Assembly (NCBI GenBank): GCA_937915485.1
Contig: CALGII010000133.1
Location: 1-9,558 of the forward strand
DNA: 9,558 nucleotides
Source: an uncultured Ignavibacteriota bacterium
GTDB taxonomy: Bacteria > Bacteroidota > Ignavibacteria > Tepidaquicellales > Tepidaquicellaceae
Reading direction: 5' to 3'
A program made the translations under genes and the position numbers. Each line of letters opens with the position of its first letter. The first letter of the stretch is position 1. Below are positions 1 through 5,725 of this stretch, piece after piece. A model generated the notes under the pieces. That model was not told the origin of the DNA, did not search any database, and saw only the letters and a program-made list of their open reading frames with translations.

Positions 1-1120
1 CCCCGCCAAGCGCTATGCCGCTGTTCTTTGGTATCCAGGTAATGCCGTTGTCGTACGATGCGAAGACACCGTCATCGAACATCGCCGAAAAAATTACACC
101 ATTTTTTTCTATGAAATTACTTATTGTGACAGATTTAAGCATTCCGTTGTTTCTTGCGTTCCACGCGGCGCCGCCGTTGCCGGTGTGAAACACTCCGTCA
201 GTGTTCGTTCCTGTAAATACGTTGTTTCCGGCGACTGCAAACGAACGTATGAACTGGTCGTTATTTTGATTGAAAAGTCCGTTGAATGCCGGAACCCACG
301 TAAGCCCGTTGTCCGATGAGATGTAAACTCCTCCTCCGGTTCCCGGACCCGTTCCCGCGAAAATAATTCCGTTGGATGCGGCCATAGATTGAACTGTCGT
401 ATTTCCGAGTCCGCTGTTTGACAGAGACCAGTTTAATCCTCCGTCGTTTGAAATAAATATGCCGTTATTCGTGCCTGCGAATAACGTGCTTCCATTTACT
501 GCAAAAGCATTCACGGACATTCCCGTTAATCCGTTATTCGACGAAATCCAATTCGTGCCGTTGTTGGTGGATATGAAAACTCCGCCGGATGAAGTTCCCG
601 CATAAAGTTTTCCTCCACTTGATGCAAGCGCATTGACGTGAACGCTCGTTAATCCGTTGTTCACGGAGGTCCACGAAGTTCCGTTGTTTGTCGAGCGAAA
701 TATTCCTCCCTCGTAGGAATTTGAACCTGCGAATATATCACTGCCTGAGACCAGTATCGTGTTGATATCCTGATTTGTGAGACCGGTATTGCACGAAATC
801 CAGTTCTCACCGTTGTTCGTAGTGCGGTAAACGCCGTGAACAAGAATCGCGGCATAAATGTCGGTTCCCTTGAAGGCTATCGCCATCGTTTCGCCACTCG
901 GCAGTGAGTTGCTTATCTGCTTCCATAACAATCCGTTGTTTGTGGATATGTAAACCCCGTCCATCCGGGGACCCGCCGCGACCGTAGTGCCGTTGGAAGC
1001 CATTGAATTCATCTGCTGATGACAGAAAAGTCCTGTTGATGACATTGTCCACTGAGAATGAAGCGCTCCCGCGGAGAGAATAAATAATATTAATGCTGTA
1101 ATTAATGCTGTTTTTTTCAT
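1..1120 (-). CDS. Secreted Asp-box (BNR-like) beta-propeller repeat protein, C-terminus beyond window
   Basis: The frame is open without a stop from the ATG at 1120 to the window edge (373 codons), so the gene is 3'-truncated. Residues 1-23 form a signal peptide (MKK, hydrophobic ITALILFILSAGA, then LHSQ), which fixes the start. The mature part is a run of degenerate units of about 40-45 residues. Each has an Asp-box-like core (STNNGTNW, SSDNGLTW, SYDNGITW) followed by NNGLT, a V-x-A strand and FAGT-x-GGVF. Core tryptophans fall at residues 24, 66, 107, 150, 191, 231, 275, 320 and 362. Such repeats fold as beta-propellers of the sortilin/BNR/Ycf48-like superfamily. In this kind of genome such proteins are usually exported extracellular proteins, often with a T9SS tail, which would lie off the left edge. 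Upstream is GGGAAG, a weak ribosome site. Substrate or partner is unknown. No catalytic residues were recognised, so an enzymatic role is not claimed. Confidence 0.85.
   Translation of the reverse strand, partial: MKKTALITALILFILSAGALHSQWTMSSTGLFCHQQMNSMASNGTTVAAGPRMDGVYISTNNGLLWKQISNSLPSGETMAIAFKGTDIYAAILVHGVYRTTNNGENWISCNTGLTNQDINTILVSGSDIFAGSNSYEGGIFRSTNNGTSWTSVNNGLTSVHVNALASSGGKLYAGTSSGGVFISTNNGTNWISSNNGLTGMSVNAFAVNGSTLFAGTNNGIFISNDGGLNWSLSNSGLGNTTVQSMAASNGIIFAGTGPGTGGGVYISSDNGLTWVPAFNGLFNQNNDQFIRSFAVAGNNVFTGTNTDGVFHTGNGGAAWNARNNGMLKSVTISNFIEKNGVIFSAMFDDGVFASYDNGITWIPKNSGIALGG
35..1051 (-). repeat. Degenerate protein-coding tandem repeat, about 120-135 bp per unit
   Basis: Eight consecutive intervals between core Trp codons measure 42, 41, 43, 41, 40, 44, 45 and 42 codons. 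Each unit repeats the sense of NNG-x-x-W, NNGLT, then FAGT. The DNA identity is partial: the protein pattern is kept while codons vary. This indicates old duplication within the gene rather than a recent satellite. Confidence 0.75.
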
Positions 1121-1241
1121 TTTTTGTTCTTCCCTTTTATATTGAAACCCTTTGTTTAATTAACCGGTTCCGCTCTCCGTCATTAATATTGTTTTGTGTT
1201 GCTGTCCTTGGGTGTATGCGGACGATTTGTACCGCGGGCAT

Positions 1242-1271
1242 TTTGAACATTATTATACTTAAATAGATTTT
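1242..1271 (+). promoter_or_regulatory. Candidate Bacteroidota-type promoter for the four-helix membrane protein gene
   Basis: TTTG (1242-1245) is followed after 18 bases by TAGATTTT (1264-1271), which matches seven of the eight positions of the Bacteroidota -7 element TAnnTTTG. The spacing fits the known -33/-7 arrangement. It would give a leader of about 45 bases before the ATG at 1324. The 1121-1323 gap separates divergent genes; I found no equally good match for the minus-strand gene. Confidence 0.35.
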
Positions 1272-1323
1272 TATTTCGGATATTATTGTTCTGTTTGATA
1301 TAGTAAATTGAATTAAAAACAAA

Positions 1324-1779
1324 ATGTTTACAAACGTCAGGTATTTTATAAAAACAAGCATCGTTTTTATGCTTGTCGGAATTCTGTCCGGATTTTATAT
1401 GCTCGTCAGCAGGAGATTGTTCGGATTCGGTTACGGTCCTTCAATGCTCTCGGCGCATACGCACGTCATTCTCGTTGGATTCATGGCGATGATGATAATG
1501 GGCGTTTCGATATGGTTTTTCCCGAGAGCAGAGAAAACAGATAAACGGTATCGCCCCGCGCTCGTATCGGCGGTTTATTTACTGATGACAATCGGAACAT
1601 CTTTCAGGTTTACCGCGGAATTCATAGATTCGTTTATTACGCTCAGTTTTATTAATGTAATAATTGTTATCTCTTCTTTTCTTCAGATAATTGCTTTCTT
1701 TATTTTCGTATATACCATGTGGGGTCGCGTAAGACCCGTCGGAAGCCAGATTCGTGAAGCGAAAGGGGAGAAATTTTAA
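1324..1779 (+). CDS. Small four-helix membrane protein resembling part of haem-copper (cbb3/NOR-type) oxidase subunit I
   Basis: The 151-residue product has four likely membrane helices, near residues 10-28, 44-66, 79-97 and 105-132. The second helix carries SAHTHVILVGF at 43-53, followed by a glycine-rich stretch and WFFPR at 64-68. A histidine pair in AH-x-H, then G-F, M-G-V and PR, is the look of a helix of cbb3 oxidase or nitric oxide reductase subunit I, where histidines bind haem. Full subunit I proteins have about 12 helices and over 450 residues, so this is either a stand-alone short family or a remnant. It ends cleanly in a basic tail. The start is chosen because later Met codons (16, 26) would cut into helix 1; no Shine-Dalgarno sequence is visible. 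No oxidase partner genes lie nearby. Haem binding is inference. It could instead be an unrelated 4TM protein with a chance motif. Confidence 0.7.
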   Translation: MFTNVRYFIKTSIVFMLVGILSGFYMLVSRRLFGFGYGPSMLSAHTHVILVGFMAMMIMGVSIWFFPRAEKTDKRYRPALVSAVYLLMTIGTSFRFTAEFIDSFITLSFINVIIVISSFLQIIAFFIFVYTMWGRVRPVGSQIREAKGEKF

Positions 1780-1820
1780 ATCGCAAAAAAAAGTTTAATC
1801 TTGCCAAATTTTGTGTTTAA

Positions 1821-1852
1821 TTGATAATTCGTCCTTTGAAAGATTATGTTTG
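1821..1852 (+). promoter_or_regulatory. Candidate promoter for the methyltransferase gene (full TAnnTTTG match)
   Basis: TTG at 1821-1823, then 21 bases, then TATGTTTG at 1845-1852. The latter is a complete match to the Bacteroidota -7 element TAnnTTTG at accepted spacing. Transcription would start near 1857-1860, leaving an unusually long leader of about 140 bases before the ATG at 2000. A second promoter closer to the gene cannot be excluded. Confidence 0.45.
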
Positions 1853-1897
1853 GATTGTTTTATCATTACGTTAGTATCCCGCCTCATATTTACTTCA

Positions 1898-1925
1898 AGG
1901 AAAGTTGAATTATTTAATTTTTCCT
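1898..1925 (+). promoter_or_regulatory. AT-rich hairpin in the methyltransferase leader
   Basis: AGGAAA (1898-1903) pairs with TTTCCT (1920-1925), and inside it AATT (1908-1911) pairs with AATT (1916-1919), with four unpaired bases on the left side only. It lies in the predicted leader between the promoter candidate and the ribosome site. The stem is AT-rich and may simply reflect base composition. No known riboswitch pattern was recognised. Confidence 0.2.
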
Positions 1926-1985
1926 GTGTTCTATTTCTTTAACAACAGTCAAATCTTAGAGGAAATCCAAATCTAATCTAATACA

Positions 1986-1993
1986 AGAAGGAG
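1986..1993 (+). promoter_or_regulatory. Strong Shine-Dalgarno site of the methyltransferase gene
   Basis: AGAAGGAG sits six bases before the ATG at 2000. It is the only near-perfect ribosome binding site in the window and settles the start. Most other genes here have weak or no such site. Confidence 0.8.
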
Positions 1994-1999
1994 AACAAT

Positions 2000-2818
2000 A
2001 TGGAAAAACTAACTGCTGAAATGCGGTTTATTAAAGACAGGATGAAAGAAGTCTGGTCAGCCGGAAATTTCGGTGAAATTGCAAAAATCATTGAACACGA
2101 AGGACACTCGTTCGTAGAACGCCTTAACATAAGACCTCATTCTGCCGTTCTCGATGTCGCCTGCGGTACGGGAAATCTTGCTATACCTGCCGCAAGACTC
2201 GGCGCTCGCGTAACGGGAATCGATATCGTGCCCGCGCTAATTGAACAGGCTAACGCAAAAGCGAGATCAGAAAATCTTGAAATTAATTTTGAAGTTGGCG
2301 ACGCGGAAGCACTTCCTTATGAAAACAATGAATTCGATTTCGTTGTAACAATGTTCGGAGCGATGTTCTGTCCGCGTCCTGAAGTCGCGGCGAGCGAATT
2401 GTTCAGGGTCTGCAAGCCCGGAGGAGTCGTTGCAATGGCTAACTGGACGCCCGAAGGATTCATAGGCAGTTTCTTTAAACTGGGCTCATCTTACATGCCC
2501 CCGCCGCCGGGCATTCGCCCTCCGGTAGAATGGGGAGTCGAGAATATAGTGCTTGAAAGAATTAACGATAAAGCGTCTCATATGCAAATGGAAAGAAGAA
2601 TGCTCAGGCAAAAAATGCCCATGCCAGTCAAAGAAGTGGTTGATTATTTTATAAAATATTTCGGACCCACAAATAAATTGTACGAACTGCTTAACGAAAA
2701 GTATAAACAGGATTTGAAGAACAGATTATTTAAACTCTTCAGCGAAAACAATTTATCAAAAACGGATAATGTCGAAATAGATACCGAGTATCTTGAAATA
2801 CACGCCGTCAAGAAATAA
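2000..2818 (+). CDS. Class I SAM-dependent methyltransferase (UbiE/Methyltransf_11 type), substrate unknown
   Basis: This 272-residue cytoplasmic enzyme has a Rossmann-type methyltransferase core. Motif I is LDVACGTGN at 51-59, the glycine-rich SAM-binding loop. D75 follows in GIDIVP, the acidic residue expected to hold the SAM ribose. GDAEALP at 100-106 covers the adenine, FDFVV lies at 112-116, and RVCKPGG at 136-142 is the post-core turn. The middle segment MANWTPEGFIGSFFK, then PPPPGIRPPVEWG, is typical of a widespread group of bacterial methyltransferases of about 270 residues whose substrate is, to my knowledge, not established. The C-terminal third (KYFGPTNKLYE) is the same group's cap region. 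All key motifs are intact. The neighbouring genes do not suggest a pathway: upstream is a membrane protein, and downstream is a convergent reductase beyond a terminator. It is probably transcribed alone. Confidence 0.93.
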   Translation: MEKLTAEMRFIKDRMKEVWSAGNFGEIAKIIEHEGHSFVERLNIRPHSAVLDVACGTGNLAIPAARLGARVTGIDIVPALIEQANAKARSENLEINFEVGDAEALPYENNEFDFVVTMFGAMFCPRPEVAASELFRVCKPGGVVAMANWTPEGFIGSFFKLGSSYMPPPPGIRPPVEWGVENIVLERINDKASHMQMERRMLRQKMPMPVKEVVDYFIKYFGPTNKLYELLNEKYKQDLKNRLFKLFSENNLSKTDNVEIDTEYLEIHAVKK

Positions 2819-2829
2819 TTCAATCCGAT

Positions 2830-2856
2830 AAAACCCCTTCGAAATGAAGGGGTTTT
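2830..2856. terminator. Bidirectional intrinsic terminator between convergent genes
   Basis: AAAACCCCTTC (2830-2840), a five-base loop GAAAT, and GAAGGGGTTTT (2846-2856) form a perfect 11-bp stem. The A/T ends give a T run in both directions. It lies 11 bases after the methyltransferase stop and 13 bases after the reductase stop on the other strand, so one hairpin can end both transcripts. Confidence 0.85.
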
Positions 2857-2869
2857 GCCGGAAAAATAT

Positions 2870-3913
2870 CTAAAGAGTAGCCAGGTCAATAACGAAGCGG
2901 TAACGGACATCACTCTTCAGCATTCTCTCATACGCTTTATTGATATCCTTTATGTCTATGAGTTCAATTTCCGAAACGATGCCGTGCTCCGCGCAGAAAT
3001 CAAGCATTTCCTGAGTCTCGGGAATACCGCCGATGAGCGAGCCGGCGAGTGTTTTCCTTCCCATTATCAGGCTGAAAGAATAAATCTGCGACGGGGTGGG
3101 CGGCGCTCCGACGCAAATATGCGCTCCGTCAACTTTAAGAAGCGATATGTACTGATTGTAATCGTGTTCCGCGGATACCGTATCGATAATGAAATCAAAA
3201 TATCCGGTCACGCTTTTCATCTGTTCCGCGTCTTTTGTAACGACAAACTTGTGCGCGCCGAGTTTGAAAGCGTCGTCTTTTTTTGACACCGATGTGCTCA
3301 AAACCGTGACTTCCGCTCCGAAAGCAACACCGAACTTAACAGCCATATGACCGAGTCCGCCGAGTCCCAGCACGCCCAGTTTATGCCCTTTGCCGACTTT
3401 CCAGTGTCGAAGCGGGGAATAGGTAGTTATGCCCGCGCATAGCAGTGGCGCAACCGCCGCGAGATTTAATTTGTCTGATACCTTCAGTACGAAATCCTCG
3501 TTAACGACTGTAACATTCGAGTACCCGCCGTAAGTGAGAGTCTTCTTGTCCATTTCGTATCCGTTGTACGTCATTGCAGCGCCCTTGCTGCAGAACTGTT
3601 CCAGACCCTTGCCGCAATTATCGCAGGTTCTGCATGAATCGACCATGCATCCGACGCCGACGAGGTCGCCGACTTTATATTTTTTTACGTGACTTCCGAC
3701 CTTTGTTACTCTACCGACGAGTTCGTGTCCGGGAACCATAGGAAAAATAGAGCCGCCCCATTCGTCCCTCACCTGATGAAGGTCCGAATGGCAAACACCG
3801 CAGTATAAAATATCAAATTGCACGTCGTGCGGTCCGACTTCGCGCCTTTCGAAATTCCACGGCGCCAGTTGTGATTTCGCATCCTGCGCCGCATAGCCTT
3901 TTGCCTTTATCAT
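2870..3913 (-). CDS. yahK: Zinc-dependent NADP(H) aldehyde reductase / alcohol dehydrogenase, YahK-like (CAD family)
   Basis: The 347-residue protein is full length for the cinnamyl-alcohol-dehydrogenase branch of medium-chain dehydrogenases. It tracks E. coli YahK closely (GVCHSDLHQVR, VPGHE, VAPLLCAGITTYSPLRHW, GGIPETQEMLDFCAEHGIV, YERML). Catalytic zinc ligands are C41, H63 and C159, with E64 beside H63. The structural zinc is bound by C94, C97, C100 and C108 (CX2CX2CX7C). The Rossmann loop is GLGGLG at 183-188. The residues after its second strand are STS with nearby lysines and no acidic residue, which favours NADPH over NADH. Expected role: cytoplasmic NADPH-dependent reduction of aldehydes to alcohols with broad substrate range. 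The start is the only Met before the first strand; its ribosome site is weak (AAAAAG). It converges on the methyltransferase and shares its terminator. The family is certain; the symbol rests on similarity. Confidence 0.93.
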   Translation of the reverse strand: MIKAKGYAAQDAKSQLAPWNFERREVGPHDVQFDILYCGVCHSDLHQVRDEWGGSIFPMVPGHELVGRVTKVGSHVKKYKVGDLVGVGCMVDSCRTCDNCGKGLEQFCSKGAAMTYNGYEMDKKTLTYGGYSNVTVVNEDFVLKVSDKLNLAAVAPLLCAGITTYSPLRHWKVGKGHKLGVLGLGGLGHMAVKFGVAFGAEVTVLSTSVSKKDDAFKLGAHKFVVTKDAEQMKSVTGYFDFIIDTVSAEHDYNQYISLLKVDGAHICVGAPPTPSQIYSFSLIMGRKTLAGSLIGGIPETQEMLDFCAEHGIVSEIELIDIKDINKAYERMLKSDVRYRFVIDLATL

Positions 3914-4039
3914 ATCTTTTTAGATTTTATGTTTTTGAGTTTATAGTGTGAATTTTCAATTGCTTCCCTTATAAACAAATAATTGCCCTTAATCATTCGT
4001 TCTGAAACCGAACGCAATACTAAAAATAAGATGAAAGAT

Positions 4040-4081
4040 AAAAACCGAGCATTCGGATATAAAAGATGAAAGTATCCGGAT
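4040..4081 (-). terminator. Candidate terminator downstream of the T9SS propeller gene
   Basis: Read on the minus strand, a nine-base inverted repeat with one mismatch (arms at 4073-4081 and 4051-4059, 13-base loop) begins four bases after the stop codon. A second short hairpin follows: CCGA, ATGC, TCGG (4056-4045), directly followed by TTTTT (4044-4040). The two hairpins share bases 4053-4056, so they cannot form fully together. The short stem makes this a moderate candidate. Confidence 0.35.
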
Positions 4082-4084
4082 TTA

Positions 4085-5545
4085 TTATTTCAATAAAATC
4101 AGTTTTCTGGTAATGGTTACTCCTCCGCTCTTTAACGAACAGAAATAAATTCCGCTTGACAGGGAACCCGCGTTAAAATCAACGGAGTAATTTCCGGCGC
4201 GTTTAATTTCGTTTACGAGAGTTTTCACTTCTTTGCCGTTTACGTCAATGATTCTTAAGGTTGTATATCCTTCTTTCGGAATTGCGAAACTGATTTTTGT
4301 TTCGGGATTAAAGGGATTCGGATAATTCTGTTGAAGAATAACTTCAGAAGGTATTTCCGACGAAATATTTCCAATGTGAATCGTGCCTGTCGAGAAATTT
4401 CGTTTATAATACATTTCCCAGTCGCCGTCACGGTTATCGTTCCAGATAATGTGAAGCATAGTGTCCTGCGCGGCGATCGACGGACGGTAAGAATCATACT
4501 GATTGTATGTCAGCCGTGTATTCGGCTGCCAGGTCAATCCTTCGTTTGTAGATAATCCATAGTATATTTCGAAATTACCGTCGCTATTGTCGTACCAGGC
4601 AAGATGCACAGACGCGCCCGACAGGCATATAGACGGGTAGTATGAAATTCCCGTATTATTTGTTAAACGGACTTCAGAATCCCAGTTCGAGCCCGCGTTC
4701 GAAGAACGCATATAAAACACTTCTTCATTTCCGTATCTGGTATCGTGCCAGACCACGTGAACAATCTGGTTCTTGGCAGCGACTGCGGGATTATACGACT
4801 GCGCGGATACATTTGTAAGAATCATATTCGGGTTCCAGTTTATTCCGCCGTCCAGTGAATGCTTGTAAAAAACAGACCTGTATCCGGAATTATAACCGTA
4901 CCAAACCGCGTGCACGTCCGTACCCGAAACAGCCACGGAAGGATAAAACGAACTGGTTTCATCGTTGGATAAGCAAACGTTGTTGCTCCAACTGATTCCG
5001 TTATCGGTTGACTGTTTATAATAAATTTCTTCGTTTGAAGCAATAACTTCTTCCCATACAATGTGCATTATCGAACCGTTGACAGCCATCGAGGGCGCCC
5101 ACGAGGTATTAGGAGTATTTGTAATGCGAATGTCCGGGCTCCAGGTGGTCCCGTTATCGGTTGAACGTTTATAATATATTTCAAAATTACCGTCCCTGTT
5201 GTCGCACCAAACAACGTGGACGATATTTCCGTTTATCGAAACGGACGGACGATACGAAACTTCTGAATTATAGGTAAACCTAACATCGGGGCCCCAGTTC
5301 GTTCCGAAATCGGTTGAGCGCTTGTAGTAAATTTCGCGGTTTCCATTTCTCTCGTCGCACCATACGGCGTGTACGTAATTCGAGTTTGCAGCTATTCCTC
5401 TCGCGTTGTTTAGTGAAACCAGGCATATACCCGTGTCATACGTCAATCGCACGTCGGACTGCCACTGAGATTGTGCGGTTTCATAATAAAACGCCGATAT
5501 TACGATACACTGCAATAAAAAAACAACGATTAAACTATTTTTCAC
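4085..5545 (-). CDS. T9SS-exported seven-unit Asp-box beta-propeller protein with C-terminal sorting domain
   Basis: The 486-residue product has three parts. Residues 1-26 are a signal peptide (KNSLIVVFLLQCIVISAF). Residues 29-390 hold seven repeats, with Trp-ended boundaries at 84, 135, 186, 237, 288 and 339. Units 2-6 are exactly 51 residues; unit 1 has 56. Each reads roughly DVRLT, SYxPS, VHVVWxDNRDGN, EIYYKRSTDNGxxW; the last part is the Asp-box S-x-D-x-G-x-x-W (STDNGTTW). Residues 403-486 form a type A T9SS sorting domain: QNYPNPFNPETKISF, a central IIDVNGKEV strand, GIYFCSL and terminal KLILLK. It should therefore cross the outer membrane and be cut and attached or released there. The repeats resemble sialidase propellers, but I see no arginine triad or FRIP motif, so a binding or structural role is likelier. 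The start is GTG: an in-frame stop lies seven codons upstream with no ATG between, and GGAAAG precedes it. Confidence 0.93.
   Translation of the reverse strand: MKNSLIVVFLLQCIVISAFYYETAQSQWQSDVRLTYDTGICLVSLNNARGIAANSNYVHAVWCDERNGNREIYYKRSTDFGTNWGPDVRFTYNSEVSYRPSVSINGNIVHVVWCDNRDGNFEIYYKRSTDNGTTWSPDIRITNTPNTSWAPSMAVNGSIMHIVWEEVIASNEEIYYKQSTDNGISWSNNVCLSNDETSSFYPSVAVSGTDVHAVWYGYNSGYRSVFYKHSLDGGINWNPNMILTNVSAQSYNPAVAAKNQIVHVVWHDTRYGNEEVFYMRSSNAGSNWDSEVRLTNNTGISYYPSICLSGASVHLAWYDNSDGNFEIYYGLSTNEGLTWQPNTRLTYNQYDSYRPSIAAQDTMLHIIWNDNRDGDWEMYYKRNFSTGTIHIGNISSEIPSEVILQQNYPNPFNPETKISFAIPKEGYTTLRIIDVNGKEVKTLVNEIKRAGNYSVDFNAGSLSSGIYFCSLKSGGVTITRKLILLK
4376..5461 (-). repeat. Seven-unit coding tandem repeat, 153-bp period
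   Basis: Units 2-6 are each exactly 153 bp with no insertion or deletion, unit 7 keeps the same register through EMYYKR, and unit 1 carries 15 extra bases. The most constant codons encode W, the IYYK strand, S-T-D-x-G-x-x-W, and the VH-x-V-W core. Divergence between units is substantial at DNA level, which argues against recent expansion. Confidence 0.85.
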
Positions 5546-5593
5546 TTTCTTTCCGTATTGATGTTATGTAAGATAAAGCCTTAATCTGTATAT

Positions 5594-5625
5594 TAAAACT
5601 AACGGTTAGTCATTTTTTATTCAAG
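5594..5625 (-). promoter_or_regulatory. Candidate promoter of the T9SS propeller gene
   Basis: On the minus strand CTTG (5625-5622) is followed after 20 bases by TAGTTTTA (5601-5594), seven of eight matches to TAnnTTTG. This gives a leader of about 40 bases before the GTG at 5545. It implies the gene can be transcribed independently of the upstream kinase. Confidence 0.45.
5598..5610. promoter_or_regulatory. Perfect 13-bp palindrome, candidate operator
   Basis: ACTAAC, one central G, GTTAGT: a perfect dyad with six-base arms. It overlaps the -7 element of the promoter candidate by four bases, where a bound dimeric repressor would block transcription. No regulator gene is present in the window to match it. 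Confidence 0.4.
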
Positions 5626-5642
5626 TTTATTATTATACATAG

Positions 5643-5685
5643 TTCAGGATTAATTTCGGGCGAATCTATTACAGGAAATCCTGAA
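5643..5685. repeat. Nine-base inverted repeat in the kinase/propeller gap
   Basis: TTCAGGATT (5643-5651) and AATCCTGAA (5677-5685) are perfect inverted arms 25 bases apart. The right arm also lies in a tighter near-palindrome, CAGGA-AA-TCCTG (5672-5683). It starts about 40 bases after the kinase stop. No T tract follows on the minus strand, so it is a poor intrinsic terminator and may be a protein-binding site. Confidence 0.35.
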
Positions 5686-5725
5686 ATAATTTTAGTGAGC
5701 CAGGTTTATGGAGAATTAGCCGGCA

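Noticed and set aside
35..1051. Regular repeats suggesting a CRISPR array or satellite
   Set aside because: The period is 120-135 bp, the open frame is continuous and the repeat is conserved as protein, so it is a propeller gene.
1..1120. Photosystem II assembly factor (Ycf48-like) annotation
   Set aside because: The resemblance is only the shared Asp-box propeller repeat; nothing else in the window suggests photosynthesis.
1137..1361. Minus-strand open frame of 74 codons in the left intergenic region
   Set aside because: It overlaps the start of the membrane protein gene and its promoter candidate and has no family resemblance; its hydrophobic start reflects AT-rich sequence.
2855..3286. 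Plus-strand open frame of 143 codons
   Set aside because: It lies inside the reductase gene on the other strand, whose zinc and cofactor motifs are complete; its own sequence shows no recognisable domain.
4085..5545. Sialidase (neuraminidase) function from the Asp-box repeats
   Set aside because: No catalytic arginine triad, Tyr/Glu pair or FRIP motif is visible; Asp-boxes occur in many non-enzymatic propellers.
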